Positions 7,273 through 16,167 of a stretch of 62,403 nt of DNA are shown piece after piece. The notes beneath the pieces are model-generated. The model searched no databases. It was not told where the DNA came from and worked only from the letters and a program-made list of their open reading frames with translations. The stretch comes from Ruminococcus sp. GTDB taxonomy: Bacteria > Bacillota > Clostridia > Lachnospirales > Lachnospiraceae. Within the stretch, counting starts at the first letter, position 1, and every line of letters starts with the position of its first letter. The stretch is from contig JAMPIB010000013.1 in assembly GCA_023663085.1 (NCBI GenBank), positions 1 through 62,403 of the forward strand, given 5' to 3'. The translations under genes were made by a program, and so were the position numbers.

Positions 7273-8197
7273 TTACGGTTCCGCTTTTTCCTTTGATCGC
7301 ATCGGCAACGTTTTTGATGGAAGTGATCAGTACGCTGCCCTGCGGGTTGGATTCCAGATAGGAAATGGCCGCTTCGATCTTGGGCAGCATAGTGCCTTCT
7401 CCAAATTCTCCTTTGGCAATATCTTCTCTGGCTTCTGCGATCGTAAGGCGTTCGATCGGCGTCTGGTCTTCTTTTTCAAAATTCCGATAGACATAGGGAA
7501 CGCTCGTTAAAATAATCAATTCGTCTACTTGCAGATCACAGGCTAATTTTCCGGCAATCGAGTCTTTTTCAATAACAGCGGATGCGCCTTTTAAAATATG
7601 GTTCTGTTCGATCACGGGAATACCGCCGCCGCCGCAGGCGATAACAACCTGTCCGGCATCTGCGAGCGTGCGGATGGCTTCTATTTCCACAATGTCAATC
7701 GGTTTGGGCGTGGCAACAACACGGCGGAATCCTTTGCCGGGTTCTTCCTGTACGTAATTTCCTTTTTTAATCTCTGTTTCAGCGTCTTCTTTCGACATAT
7801 ATCGGCCGATCACTTTGGTCGGTTCATAAAACGCTTCGTCATACGGGTCAACAGTAACCTGCGTGAGAATTGTGCTGACGGGTTTGGAAATACTGCGTGC
7901 AAGCAGTTCTGCGCGCAACGCATTCTGGATATCGTATCCGACATAACCCTGGCTCATGGCGGAACACACGCACATGGGAGCGGGCGTGTAGTCGATATAA
8001 ACGCGGCGCAGTTCAGTCATGGCTTTATGGATCATGCTGACCTGTGGACCGTTGCTGTGTGTGATGGTAAGCTGATAATCAGCCTCTACCAGATCGGCGA
8101 GCGCTTTAGCGGTTATTTTTACGGCGTCCCATTGTTCCAAAGTGGTATAGCCAAGTGCTTCATGTCCAAGAGATACGACGACTTTCTTTTTGCTCAT
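7262..8197 (-). CDS. arcC: Carbamate kinase-like amino acid kinase (ArcC/YqeA type)
   Basis: The 311-residue protein matches carbamate kinase along its whole length: Thr-His-Ser-Asn-Gly-Pro-Gln-Val near residue 50, Ser-Gln-Gly-Tyr-x-Gly-Tyr, the Gly-Gly-Gly-Gly-Ile-Pro-Val nucleotide loop near residue 205, and a conserved Asp-Lys-Asp-like segment (here Glu-Lys-Asp-Ser). Carbamate kinase makes ATP from carbamoyl phosphate in arginine deiminase or purine fermentation. The N-terminal signature is odd: it reads Leu-Gly-His-Glu-Ala-Leu where classical enzymes have Leu-Gly-Gly-Asn-Ala-Leu. No arcA or arcB is nearby. I chose ATG at 8197 for the GAAGG site upstream. The substrate may therefore not be carbamate. 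Confidence 0.82.
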   Translation of the reverse strand: MSKKKVVVSLGHEALGYTTLEQWDAVKITAKALADLVEADYQLTITHSNGPQVSMIHKAMTELRRVYIDYTPAPMCVCSAMSQGYVGYDIQNALRAELLARSISKPVSTILTQVTVDPYDEAFYEPTKVIGRYMSKEDAETEIKKGNYVQEEPGKGFRRVVATPKPIDIVEIEAIRTLADAGQVVIACGGGGIPVIEQNHILKGASAVIEKDSIAGKLACDLQVDELIILTSVPYVYRNFEKEDQTPIERLTIAEAREDIAKGEFGEGTMLPKIEAAISYLESNPQGSVLITSIKNVADAIKGKSGTVITA

Positions 8198-8225
8198 ACG
8201 AATACCTTCTTTTCTGAAAAATATG

Positions 8226-8257
8226 GTCTCCGGCGAAAAGTTTTGTTGATCGGAGAC
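8226..8257 (-). terminator. Stem-loop between the 60-residue gene and the carbamate kinase gene
   Basis: Arms GTCTCCG and CGGAGAC flank an 18-base loop. On the minus strand the stem is followed after four bases by TTTTT; on the plus strand it is followed directly by a T run. It sits between the short gene and the carbamate kinase gene, so it could reduce read-through between them. Confidence 0.5.
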
Positions 8258-8261
8258 TTTT

Positions 8262-8444
8262 TTATTCTTTAATCCTGTCAATCTCTGTGAGATTTACACC
8301 AGATGCTGTAAGGATAACTTTTAATTCCATATAGCGTATTTTCATTGATTTATATGCTTCAGAATCTTTGTCCACCAGAAGCATGTAGCCCTGTAATCTG
8401 GAAAATTCTTCCACAGATAATTTTAACATTTCGCCTTCTGTCAT
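8262..8444 (-). CDS. 60-residue helical protein of unknown function
   Basis: A strong ribosome binding site (GGGAGGTG) precedes the ATG at 8444, and composition is normal, so the gene is probably real. The product is 60 residues, acidic and helical, with no cysteine, signal peptide or membrane segment, and I recognise no family. It is transcribed toward the carbamate kinase-like gene, with a stem-loop in the 64-base gap between them. It could be an accessory or regulatory peptide for the kinase, but this rests only on adjacency. Confidence 0.6.
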   Translation of the reverse strand: MTEGEMLKLSVEEFSRLQGYMLLVDKDSEAYKSMKIRYMELKVILTASGVNLTEIDRIKE

Positions 8445-8658
8445 GTGCCCACCTCCCGATTATAAAAACTAATTGCTGTGTTTTCAATAGTATAGCATAA
8501 TTGGGCAGGAAAGTCTATCAGCTTTCTGGTACTACATTCTGCATCTCATTGCGCTGATCTCATTGCTTTTTAATTTCTGATAGCTTACAATAATTACATC
8601 AACTGTCCCGCCGCAGGGGGCGGAGCGATAAGAGAAAACAAATCGGGAGGGTGTAAAG

Positions 8659-10389
8659 ATGGAACTGCAGTCACGTAAAGATGTTCCCAAAGAACTTACA
8701 TGGGATCTGTCGTTGATCTATGCAAGCGAAGAAGAAATGTATCAGGATGTGGAGAAGGCGAAACAGTTAAGGACACGTATGGTGGAACAGTATAAAGGCA
8801 GGCTGGACACGCCGCAGAATATCAACGCCTGTCTGGATGAGTTCAGAGAGGTCGTCCGTCTGCTGACACTGACGCGCGATTATTGCAATCTGGCGGTTTC
8901 CGTTGATTATTATGACGCTTATAATCAGGAGCGTGATGATAAAATGGGACGTCTGAGCGCGGAGAGCCTCAGTATGCTCAGTTTTATCGACAGTGAGATC
9001 ATGGAGGCGGAAGATGCGGTGATAGAGCAGGCCATCGCGCAGAGCGAAGAGAACGGAAATTATCTGCGCGATATTTTGAGACAAAAAACTCACAAACTGC
9101 ATCCGGAGACGGAGCGCGCGCTGGCGGCGTTTTCGCAGACATTTGAGGGGCCTTATCAGATCTATAATATGGCCAAACTGGCGGATATGAAATTCGGCAC
9201 TTTTACGGTTGAGGGAAAAGAATATCCGCTCGGTTATTCGTTGTTCGAGGATAATTATGAGTATGAGAAAGATAGTAAGGTGCGCCGCACAGCTTTTGCG
9301 GCCTTCTCGGCAAAGATCCGTGAATATGAAAATGTAACGGCGGCCGCTTACAATACGCTGGTGCAGACGGAGAAGACGATGGCGACGCTGCGGGGATTTG
9401 ATTCCGTAATCGACAGTCTGCTTTTTTCACAGAAAGTAACGCGGGAAATGTATGACAGGCAGATCGATCTGATCATGGAAAAGCTGGCGCCGCATATGCG
9501 CAGGTATGCCCGTCTGTTGCAGAAGATACATCATCTGGATAAAATAACGTTTGCCGATTTAAAGACAGCCATCGATCCTGAATACGATCCGAAGGTGACG
9601 ATTGAAGAGTCCAGAGAATATATTGAAAAGGGACTGGCCATCATGGGCGAGGATTATGTGGATATGATAAAAGAGGCTTACCGTGACCGCTGGGTGGATT
9701 TTGCGCAGAACGCGGGGAAATCCACAGGTGGATTCTGTGCCAGTCCTTATGGGAAAAATTCATATATCCTGCTTTCCTGGCATAACCGGATGGCTGATGT
9801 TTTCACGCTGGCGCATGAACTGGGACATGCCGGGCATTTCAAAGCCTGCAACGCGGCACAGTCTATTTTTGACACCGAGGTTTCCACATATTTTGTAGAA
9901 GCGCCTTCGACGATGAATGAATTGTTAATGGCGCGCTATCTGTTAAAAACGTCTTCCGATGACAGATTCCGCCGCTGGGTGCTCTCGTGTATGATAAGCA
10001 ATACTTATTATCATAATTTCGTCACCCATTTACTGGAGGCCGATTACCAGCGGAAAGTTTACCGTATCGTCGATGAGGGTGGAAGTGTGAACGCGGAAGT
10101 ACTGAATCGCCTTATGAAAGAGACGCTGCAGAATTTCTGGGGCGAGGACGTGGAGATTTCCGATGACGCCGCGCATACATGGATGCGGCAGCCGCATTAT
10201 TATATGGGATTATATTCTTATACCTACAGCGCGGGCCTGACAGTGGCTACGCAGGTATGTAAGAGGATTGAGAAGGAAGGTCAGCCGGCCGTGGAAGACT
10301 GGAAAAAGGTGCTGGCGGCAGGTTCTTCTAAAGATCCGGTAGGACTTGCCGGGCTGGCAGGAATTGATATCACGACAGATTCTCCTTGA
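8659..10389 (+). CDS. pepF: Oligoendopeptidase F, M3 family metallopeptidase
   Basis: This 576-residue cytoplasmic peptidase carries the zinc motif His-Glu-Leu-Gly-His near residues 385-389, with the third zinc ligand Glu expected about 25 residues later (Asp-Thr-Glu-Val-Ser). The N-terminal helical region (Arg-x-Asp-Val-Pro-x-x-Leu-Thr-Trp-Asp-Leu) is characteristic of PepF. PepF cuts oligopeptides of about 7-17 residues. GGGAGGG precedes ATG at a good distance. The 3' end overlaps the convergent LacI-type gene by 20 bases. A second, distinct M3 enzyme lies at 21141, and an Opp importer follows that, so the pair may process imported peptides. Confidence 0.92.
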   Translation: MELQSRKDVPKELTWDLSLIYASEEEMYQDVEKAKQLRTRMVEQYKGRLDTPQNINACLDEFREVVRLLTLTRDYCNLAVSVDYYDAYNQERDDKMGRLSAESLSMLSFIDSEIMEAEDAVIEQAIAQSEENGNYLRDILRQKTHKLHPETERALAAFSQTFEGPYQIYNMAKLADMKFGTFTVEGKEYPLGYSLFEDNYEYEKDSKVRRTAFAAFSAKIREYENVTAAAYNTLVQTEKTMATLRGFDSVIDSLLFSQKVTREMYDRQIDLIMEKLAPHMRRYARLLQKIHHLDKITFADLKTAIDPEYDPKVTIEESREYIEKGLAIMGEDYVDMIKEAYRDRWVDFAQNAGKSTGGFCASPYGKNSYILLSWHNRMADVFTLAHELGHAGHFKACNAAQSIFDTEVSTYFVEAPSTMNELLMARYLLKTSSDDRFRRWVLSCMISNTYYHNFVTHLLEADYQRKVYRIVDEGGSVNAEVLNRLMKETLQNFWGEDVEISDDAAHTWMRQPHYYMGLYSYTYSAGLTVATQVCKRIEKEGQPAVEDWKKVLAAGSSKDPVGLAGLAGIDITTDSP

Positions 10390-11389
10390 TACGGATATCT
10401 AGATCAATATAGTTATATTCCGACTGCGGGGATTCCCCGGTGGTCAGATGGGCAAACAGAATATCAAGGGGTCTGGAACCCTGCAACAGGGGCTGTTGGC
10501 AGATAGTGGCTGCAATCAGCTCCTGTTCTACTAATTTCTTCGTTGTTTCTACCATATCATAAGCGAACATTTTAATATCATACTGTCTGCCGGAGGCCAC
10601 AACGGCGCGGCAGCCTCCGTAAACGCCGCCCGCAACAAAATAGAGCGCATTGATCTCCGGATGTTCTTTGAGCAGTCTGGCTGTCATTTCATAGCTTTCA
10701 AAATCATCATCCTGATTGGTGATGATCCTGGAAATGTGGATATTTTCATACCTGTCAATGACGCTCTGAAAACCGGCGATGCGTTCCGTATGACATAAAA
10801 CATTACGAGAACCGGATATGATGCCGACATACACCTGACCGGTAGTCATAAGGCGCAGAAGTCCTGCCGCGGTCTGTCCGGAACGGTAGTAATTGCTGCC
10901 GACATAGGCGATGCGTCTGGAATTTTCAATATCGGTATTCAAGGTAACGACCGGAATATTCCGCTCATACAGTTCGTTTATTTTACGGCGGATGGCAATA
11001 TCGTTATAAGGAGTGAGGGCGAGTCCGTCTATGCCTTCTTCTAACAATTCATCAATCGCCAGAAGCTGCTCTTCCAGACTGTAATCAGTCTGTCTGGTGA
11101 GGACGGTGCAGTTATAACCCGCCAGTTCTGAGGCTTTTTCGGAAACGCCAAGGAGCACTTCATCAAAGAAGGGATTGCCTGCGCCTAAGAGGACAACGCC
11201 TATTTTCAGCTTGCGTTTCTGGGCAGCAAGAACAATGCCCGCTTTGTTGGGTTTATAATCCAGTGCGTGGGCAATTTCCAGTATTTTCTCTGCTGTTTTC
11301 GGATTGACTGAACCGCGATGGTTGAGGACGCGGTCTACAGTCCCTCTTGATACGCCGGCCAGCGTGGCGATCTCCTTTATGGTTGCCAT
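10370..11389 (-). CDS. LacI-family transcriptional regulator of the xylulokinase cluster
   Basis: The 339-residue protein has a LacI helix-turn-helix at residues 1-50 (Ile-Lys-Glu-Ile-Ala-Thr-Leu-Ala-Gly-Val-Ser-Arg-Gly-Thr-Val-Asp-Arg-Val-Leu-Asn) and a periplasmic-binding-type sugar domain from about 60 to the end. I chose ATG at 11389 because GGGAGA lies just upstream and the HTH begins at once; a longer reading adds 38 residues of non-LacI sequence. It is divergent from xylB across 275 bases, and its promoter contains a palindrome, so autoregulation plus control of the sugar cluster is likely. Thr-Val-Asp-Arg-Val in the recognition helix marks a subgroup that often responds to sugars or sugar alcohols. 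Confidence 0.88.
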   Translation of the reverse strand: MATIKEIATLAGVSRGTVDRVLNHRGSVNPKTAEKILEIAHALDYKPNKAGIVLAAQKRKLKIGVVLLGAGNPFFDEVLLGVSEKASELAGYNCTVLTRQTDYSLEEQLLAIDELLEEGIDGLALTPYNDIAIRRKINELYERNIPVVTLNTDIENSRRIAYVGSNYYRSGQTAAGLLRLMTTGQVYVGIISGSRNVLCHTERIAGFQSVIDRYENIHISRIITNQDDDFESYEMTARLLKEHPEINALYFVAGGVYGGCRAVVASGRQYDIKMFAYDMVETTKKLVEQELIAATICQQPLLQGSRPLDILFAHLTTGESPQSEYNYIDLDIRIKENLS

Positions 11390-11429
11390 AGGCTTCTCCC
11401 TGTAAAAAATGTCGTTATTTATCTTATTA

Positions 11430-11458
11430 AAGTTACCATAACATGGTGCGTAAGTCAA
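11430..11458 (-). promoter_or_regulatory. Promoter of the LacI-type gene with internal palindrome
   Basis: On the minus strand TTGACT and TAACTT are separated by 17 bases. The palindrome ACCAT-AAC-ATGGT (11435-11447) overlaps the -10 box and spacer, a natural place for an autoregulatory operator. LacI-family operators are usually palindromic with a central CG, which this lacks. Confidence 0.5.
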
Positions 11459-11567
11459 ACCAAAAACGGGAACGGGAACAATATCGTGATTTTTACCAAA
11501 CATATATGGCCTGGAAGGGTGTGAAAAGCCGATATTTTGTGTATTTTTCCAAAATTAAAAGAGGGGC

Positions 11568-11596
11568 TTGATTTTCTTTTTTTCAGGGATTATGAT
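11568..11596 (+). promoter_or_regulatory. Promoter of the xylulokinase cluster
   Basis: TTGATT and TATGAT are separated by exactly 17 bases, ending 68 bases before the xylB start at 11665. The strength of the match implies that repression, rather than a weak promoter, sets expression. Confidence 0.7.
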
Positions 11597-11606
11597 AAAA
11601 GAAACG

Positions 11607-11636
11607 TGCCCGTGCACACAGCATCATGCACAGGCA
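11607..11636 (+). promoter_or_regulatory. Inverted repeat just downstream of the xylB promoter
   Basis: Arms TGCCCGTGCA and TGCACAGGCA match in nine of ten positions and are separated by ten bases. The element begins at about +4 of the predicted transcript. It could be a repressor operator or an RNA stem-loop in the leader. Confidence 0.45.
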
Positions 11637-11664
11637 GCGAAAAATCAATTCAGGGAGGTTTGCC

Positions 11665-13134
11665 ATGCTGTATATAGGTGTAGATTTAGGAACATCGGCT
11701 GTCAAGTTACTTTTAATGGATGAAAACGGTAAGATACAGAATATCGTCTCCAAAGAATATCCTTTGTATTTTCCTCATCCGGGCTGGTCAGAGCAGAAAC
11801 CGGAGGACTGGTATGAACAGACGATGGCGGGAATAGAAGAGTTATTACAGGGATTTGATAAAGATAAGGTGGCCGGCATCAGCTTCGGCGGACAGATGCA
11901 CGGACTTGTCATTCTGGATGAGAACGATGAAGTGATCAGACCGGCGATCCTCTGGAACGATGGCCGGACTTTTGAAGAATGCGATTATCTGAATAATGTA
12001 ATAGGCAAAGACAAACTGTCCGAGTATACGGCCAATATTTCCTTTACCGGATTTACGGCGCCCAAGATTTTATGGGTAAAAAATAAAGAACCTGAGAATT
12101 TTGCCAGAATACGCAAGATCATGCTGCCGAAAGATTATATTGCTTATAAACTGACGGGCGTACACTGTACAGACGTTTCAGATGCCTCCGGGATGCTGGT
12201 CTTTGATGTGAAGAACCGCTGCTGGTCGAAAGAGATGTGCGATATCTGCGGTGTAAAAGAAGAACAGCTGGCGAAGATTTATGAAAGTTATGAAACGGTC
12301 GGCACGCTGCTGCCGGAGATTGCTGATAAGCTGGGGGTTCCGGCCTCTGTAAAAGTGGCGGCGGGCGCGGGCGATAATGCGGCGGCGGCAGTAGGAACGG
12401 GTACGGTCGGCGATGGTATGTGCAATATCTCGCTTGGCACCAGCGGGACGATTTTTATCTCCTCTAATAAATTCGGCGTGGATAAATACAATGCGCTGCA
12501 TGCTTTTGCTCATGCGGATGGTCACTATCATCTGATGGGATGTATGTTGAGCGCGGCCTCCTGTAATAAATGGTGGATGGACGAGATCATCGGTACGACG
12601 GATTACGGCGCACAGCAGAAAGAGATTACGAAATTAGGCGAGAATCATGTGTATTTCCTGCCGTATCTCATGGGTGAGCGTTCCCCGCATAACAACCCGA
12701 ACGCCAGAGGTACGTTTATCGGCATGACGATGGACACGACGAGAGCTGATATGACGCAGGCGGTTCTGGAAGGCGTGGCTTTTGCCCTCAGAGATTCTTT
12801 CGAGGTGGCGAAATCTCTTGGCATCAAGATAGACAGAACCAAGATCTGCGGCGGCGGCGCGAAGAGCCCGCTCTGGAAAAAGATGATCGCCAATATCCTC
12901 AATCTGAAAGTGGATGTGATCGAGAGCGAGGAAGGCCCGGCTATGGGCGGCGCCATGCTGGCGGCGGTAGCCTGCGGCGAATATGCAAACGTGGAAGAAG
13001 CGGCGGCTAAGATCGTGAAAGTAGTGGATACGGTAGAGCCCGACCCGGAACTGGTGGCGAAATACGAAGCGCGCTATCAGCAGTTTAAAGAAATCTATCC
13101 GACGTGCAGGGAACTTTTTGATAAAATACTGTGA
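11665..13134 (+). CDS. xylB: Xylulokinase (FGGY family sugar kinase)
   Basis: The 489-residue protein has the two-domain FGGY layout. The N-terminal phosphate loop is Gly-Val-Asp-Leu-Gly-Thr-Ser-Ala-Val-Lys, the xylulokinase signature Gly-Gln-Met-His-Gly-Leu-Val lies near residue 79, Leu-Trp-Asn-Asp-Gly-Arg follows, and the C-terminal Gly-Gly-Gly-Ala-Lys-Ser-Pro-Leu-Trp lies near residue 397. Xylulokinase phosphorylates D-xylulose to feed the pentose phosphate pathway. I chose ATG at 11665 because GGGAGG is seven bases upstream; an ATG 39 bases earlier has none. The usual xylA is absent; an L-fucose-isomerase-like protein follows instead, so the kinase may act on another ketopentose. Confidence 0.88.
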   Translation: MLYIGVDLGTSAVKLLLMDENGKIQNIVSKEYPLYFPHPGWSEQKPEDWYEQTMAGIEELLQGFDKDKVAGISFGGQMHGLVILDENDEVIRPAILWNDGRTFEECDYLNNVIGKDKLSEYTANISFTGFTAPKILWVKNKEPENFARIRKIMLPKDYIAYKLTGVHCTDVSDASGMLVFDVKNRCWSKEMCDICGVKEEQLAKIYESYETVGTLLPEIADKLGVPASVKVAAGAGDNAAAAVGTGTVGDGMCNISLGTSGTIFISSNKFGVDKYNALHAFAHADGHYHLMGCMLSAASCNKWWMDEIIGTTDYGAQQKEITKLGENHVYFLPYLMGERSPHNNPNARGTFIGMTMDTTRADMTQAVLEGVAFALRDSFEVAKSLGIKIDRTKICGGGAKSPLWKKMIANILNLKVDVIESEEGPAMGGAMLAAVACGEYANVEEAAAKIVKVVDTVEPDPELVAKYEARYQQFKEIYPTCRELFDKIL

Positions 13135-13146
13135 TTCCTGTATAAT
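13118..13146 (+). promoter_or_regulatory. Strong promoter inside the end of xylB
   Basis: TTGATA and a perfect TATAAT are separated by 17 bases. The -35 box lies within the last codons of xylB. It would drive the membrane-protein gene starting at 13204 and, by read-through, the DUF4867 and isomerase genes. Confidence 0.7.
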
Positions 13147-13203
13147 AAAAATATGTATTACCGGCGGGCATGCCGCCTCAATACCGCAGTCTGAGAGAAA
13201 GAT

Positions 13204-15538
13204 ATGGTTATTAACATGTTTATACAACGGTTATTACAGAAAAAAGGTTTTATTGCAGTATGTATAGAAGCAATCATACTAGGTGCTTATCTGGTCTGTT
13301 CGATTGTGACATATTCCCCGGTGAATATTACTTTTTCGGCGGAGGATATGGAATTGCAAAATATAGATGGAAGTATAATTCGGGGGGGGGTATTTGGACA
13401 CTTCCTTTGCTGAAGCGAAGGCTGTAGTTACACCTGCATTTCAGTTAAAAAAGGGAATCTATTATTTAGAAGCCTCCTATGCCAGGCATGGTATCGTAAA
13501 AGCAGGGCTAATCTATCATGAAGCGAGAAATGGCAAAGAATTGGTCGATGATGATGAATTTATGCTGGATATGGAGGAGGATACGCTTTCTTATCGCATC
13601 AAGATTCATGATGATTCGCCAATACGCTTTAAACTTCGGCTGACAGGTGATGCGGTAGATGGCGATTACATACAGTTATTGCAGGTAAATATCGTTTCCT
13701 CCAGGCTGACATATATATATTCGTTATTCTGGCTGGCCTTTGTTTTTCTTGTTCTGGATCTGCTGTATCTGGGATATGTTAAATATTATAAACTGTGGGA
13801 ACCGGAACGGAAGATGGTGTTTTTGATCCTTGCTTTTACCGCTTTTTTTATAGGACTGCCATTGTACCGGAATGGTGTACCGCCCGGTTTGGATCTGTCA
13901 TTCCATTTGCAACGGCTGGAAGGGATATATAGGGGACTGCTGTCAGGGCAGTTTCCTGTCAGAATACAGCCGGACTGGCTTGATGGATACGGGTATGCGG
14001 TTTCTGTCTTTTATGGCGATATTTTTATGTATTTTGCAGCTTTACTGAGGATGATCGGTTTTACTTTGCAGGATGCTTATAAATGGTATATAGAAGCTGT
14101 GAACATAGCGACGGTCTTTATTTCCTTTTATGCGTTTCGAAGGATTGCCCGTGATGATGTGTCCGCTATGGTCGGAAGTGTTTTGTATGCCGGCAGTATA
14201 GAACGGTTAATGTTTTTGTATACGGAAACACTGGGTAATTACAGTGCCATGATGTTTTATCCGCTTGTTATCGCCGGATTCTATCTTCTTTTTACAGAAG
14301 ACGAAAAAACGGCGGAATATAAAAGACTGTGGTCGCTTCTGACAATGGGATTTACCGGTCTGCTGATGACGCATATGATCAGTTGCTTAATGGCAGGCGC
14401 TGCGGCGGTTTTAGGCTGCATTGTTATGATCAGAAAAGTGCTGCGAAAAAATACGCTGCGGGAACTTTTTAAGGCGGCTTTTGCGGCAATTTTTTTAAAT
14501 CTGTGGTTTCTGGTTCCGTTTATGCAATATATGCTGCATGAAAAGCTGCGTATCAATACCAGTTTAGGGCAGACCAGGGAAAACAGCGATTATTATTCGT
14601 ATCTGGCAAATTATACGCAAGGTGGAAAAAGCCTGTATAATTTTTTTGTAAATCCGATCAACATCGGATATGCGCTGATCTTTGTATTGTTATTCTATAT
14701 TGTGACAATGCCTGTGCAGAAAAAAGATATCGTAACAAAGCAAAGCAGAGTGATATTCGGATTTACGCTTTTTTGGATATGGGTGTGTACGGATGCGTTT
14801 CCGGTAGTTGGAATGGCTAAGATCAGCTCCTTGGTTTTAAAGTTTTTTGCGACAGTACAGAGTGCGGGTCGTTTTATGGGAATCACAATCGCCTTTGCGG
14901 CATGTTTGAGCGTTTTATTTTTTGCCATGAAGATTTTTGACAGCAGGATCACATGGGTGGCGGCGATTTTACTATGTTGTCTTACTTTATACGAGGATAC
15001 CCGTTATTTTGCGACAGTGACCGCAGATGATATCTATCTGGATGCTGTGGAAATGGAAGGACGGCTGGGTAAAGACGTCTATTCTTACGATGTCGGGAAT
15101 GCAGAATATCTTCCGATGGCAACAGTAACGGAGAATATAACCACAGAAATTGAAAGTGATGAGGGATTACAGCTTGGTGATGTGGAAAGAGAGTATCTGA
15201 CATATGATATATCCGTTACCAATCTGACAAATCAGGAGAAAAACATTTTATTGCCGATCCTGTACTATAGCGGTTATCGGACATATGATGACCAAAGCGG
15301 AGAATCTTTGCAGACATCAGCGGGCGATAACGGGCGTGTGATGGTGACGGTTCCGGCAGACTATAACGGAATATTCCATATGTCCTATTATGAGCCGTGG
15401 TATTGGCGCATAGCTGAAATCGCATCCGTTATAACATTGTTTTTTATTTTATATTACATATTTCACAGAAAGGAGTTTAAAAACGTATGGAAATTAAAAA
15501 GATTACAGATTCCGCATTCCGTAAATACGGACGGATAG
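13204..15538 (+). pseudogene. Large polytopic membrane protein, frameshifted at a G9 tract
   Basis: Two reading frames make one protein. Residues 1-60 are read from ATG at 13204 (one membrane segment, then Ala-Glu-Asp-Met-Glu), and the rest continues one frame over from about 13391 to 15538. Nine G bases at 13382-13390 separate them; eight would give an uninterrupted protein of about 775 residues. As written, translation stops at 13413 after 69 residues. The downstream part has about ten membrane segments and the loop Gly-Leu-Asp-Leu-Ser-Phe-His near residue 160, like the 6-pyruvoyl-tetrahydropterin-synthase-related membrane family (GT-C-like envelope proteins). The tract could be phase-variable or a sequencing error. 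The 3' end overlaps the DUF4867 gene by 52 bases. Confidence 0.75.
13382..13390 (+). repeat. Nine-G homopolymer at the frameshift
   Basis: Nine consecutive G bases follow the codon position of Arg60 in the membrane-protein gene. Loss of one G restores the long frame; gain of two would do the same. Homopolymers of this length slip in replication and are also error-prone in sequencing. Confidence 0.9.
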
Positions 15539-16110
15539 TGCAGGGAATCGACTTTGGCGATCTGGTGGAGGCCATTAAAAAAGAAACGCCCCTGCCGGAA
15601 GGCGTTGCCTATGAACCTTCTATCGCGGCGCTGGAATCGACGAAGGCGGCTAAGGAGTTGCAGAAAAAAACATATGGCGAACTGCCGATCGAAGTAGGTT
15701 ACTGCAATGGACACAATTATAAGCTGAATGCCATCGAGTATCATAGAAGTTCCGAGATCAACGTGGCGGCAACGGATGCAGTTCTGATCGTGGGCATGCA
15801 GCAGGATATCACGGATGATTTTCAGTACGAGACGGCCAAAATGGAGGCGTTTCTGGTTCCTGCAGGAACAGCGGTGGAAATCTATGCGACGACACTCCAC
15901 TACGCACCCTGCAGCGCGGATGACGGCGGCTTTAAAGTGGGTATTGTATTGCCGGCCGGCACGAATTATCCGTTAAAAGAAAAACACGAAGGCTGGGAAG
16001 ATGCGCTGATAACGGCACAGAATAAATGGCTGATCGGACATGCAGAGGGCGGTCTGGATGAAGGCGCGCATATCGGTCTGGTCGGAAAGAATTTAGATAT
16101 CAGAGAGTGA
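15487..16110 (+). CDS. DUF4867 family protein of the pentose cluster
   Basis: The 207-residue soluble protein matches DUF4867, a cupin-like family found beside fucose-isomerase-like genes in Clostridia. Conserved-looking positions include Gly-Tyr-Cys-Asn-Gly-His-Asn-Tyr near residue 75, Glu-Tyr-His-Arg-Ser-Ser-Glu, Pro-Ala-Gly-Thr-Ala-Val-Glu, and Thr-Leu-His-Tyr-Ala-Pro-Cys. The His and Glu residues could bind a metal as in sugar lyases and epimerases. AAAGGAG lies 11 bases before ATG, inside the end of the membrane-protein gene. A role as a sugar mutarotase, epimerase or isomerase partner is inference from its constant neighbourhood. Confidence 0.8.
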   Translation: MEIKKITDSAFRKYGRIVQGIDFGDLVEAIKKETPLPEGVAYEPSIAALESTKAAKELQKKTYGELPIEVGYCNGHNYKLNAIEYHRSSEINVAATDAVLIVGMQQDITDDFQYETAKMEAFLVPAGTAVEIYATTLHYAPCSADDGGFKVGIVLPAGTNYPLKEKHEGWEDALITAQNKWLIGHAEGGLDEGAHIGLVGKNLDIRE

Positions 16111-16167
16111 GTAACAGATTAAAGATTTTGTATATTACCGGTAGACCCGGTTAAAGGAGGATATCAT

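Noticed and set aside
11528-11535. GCCGATAT as a second sigma-D promoter before xylB
   Set aside because: No TAAA element lies 14-16 bases upstream, and a good sigma-A promoter is present at 11568.
12634-13227. Long minus-strand frame (197 residues) inside xylB
   Set aside because: It lies fully opposite a well-supported kinase gene, is rich in His and Arg as typical for antisense frames, and matches no family.
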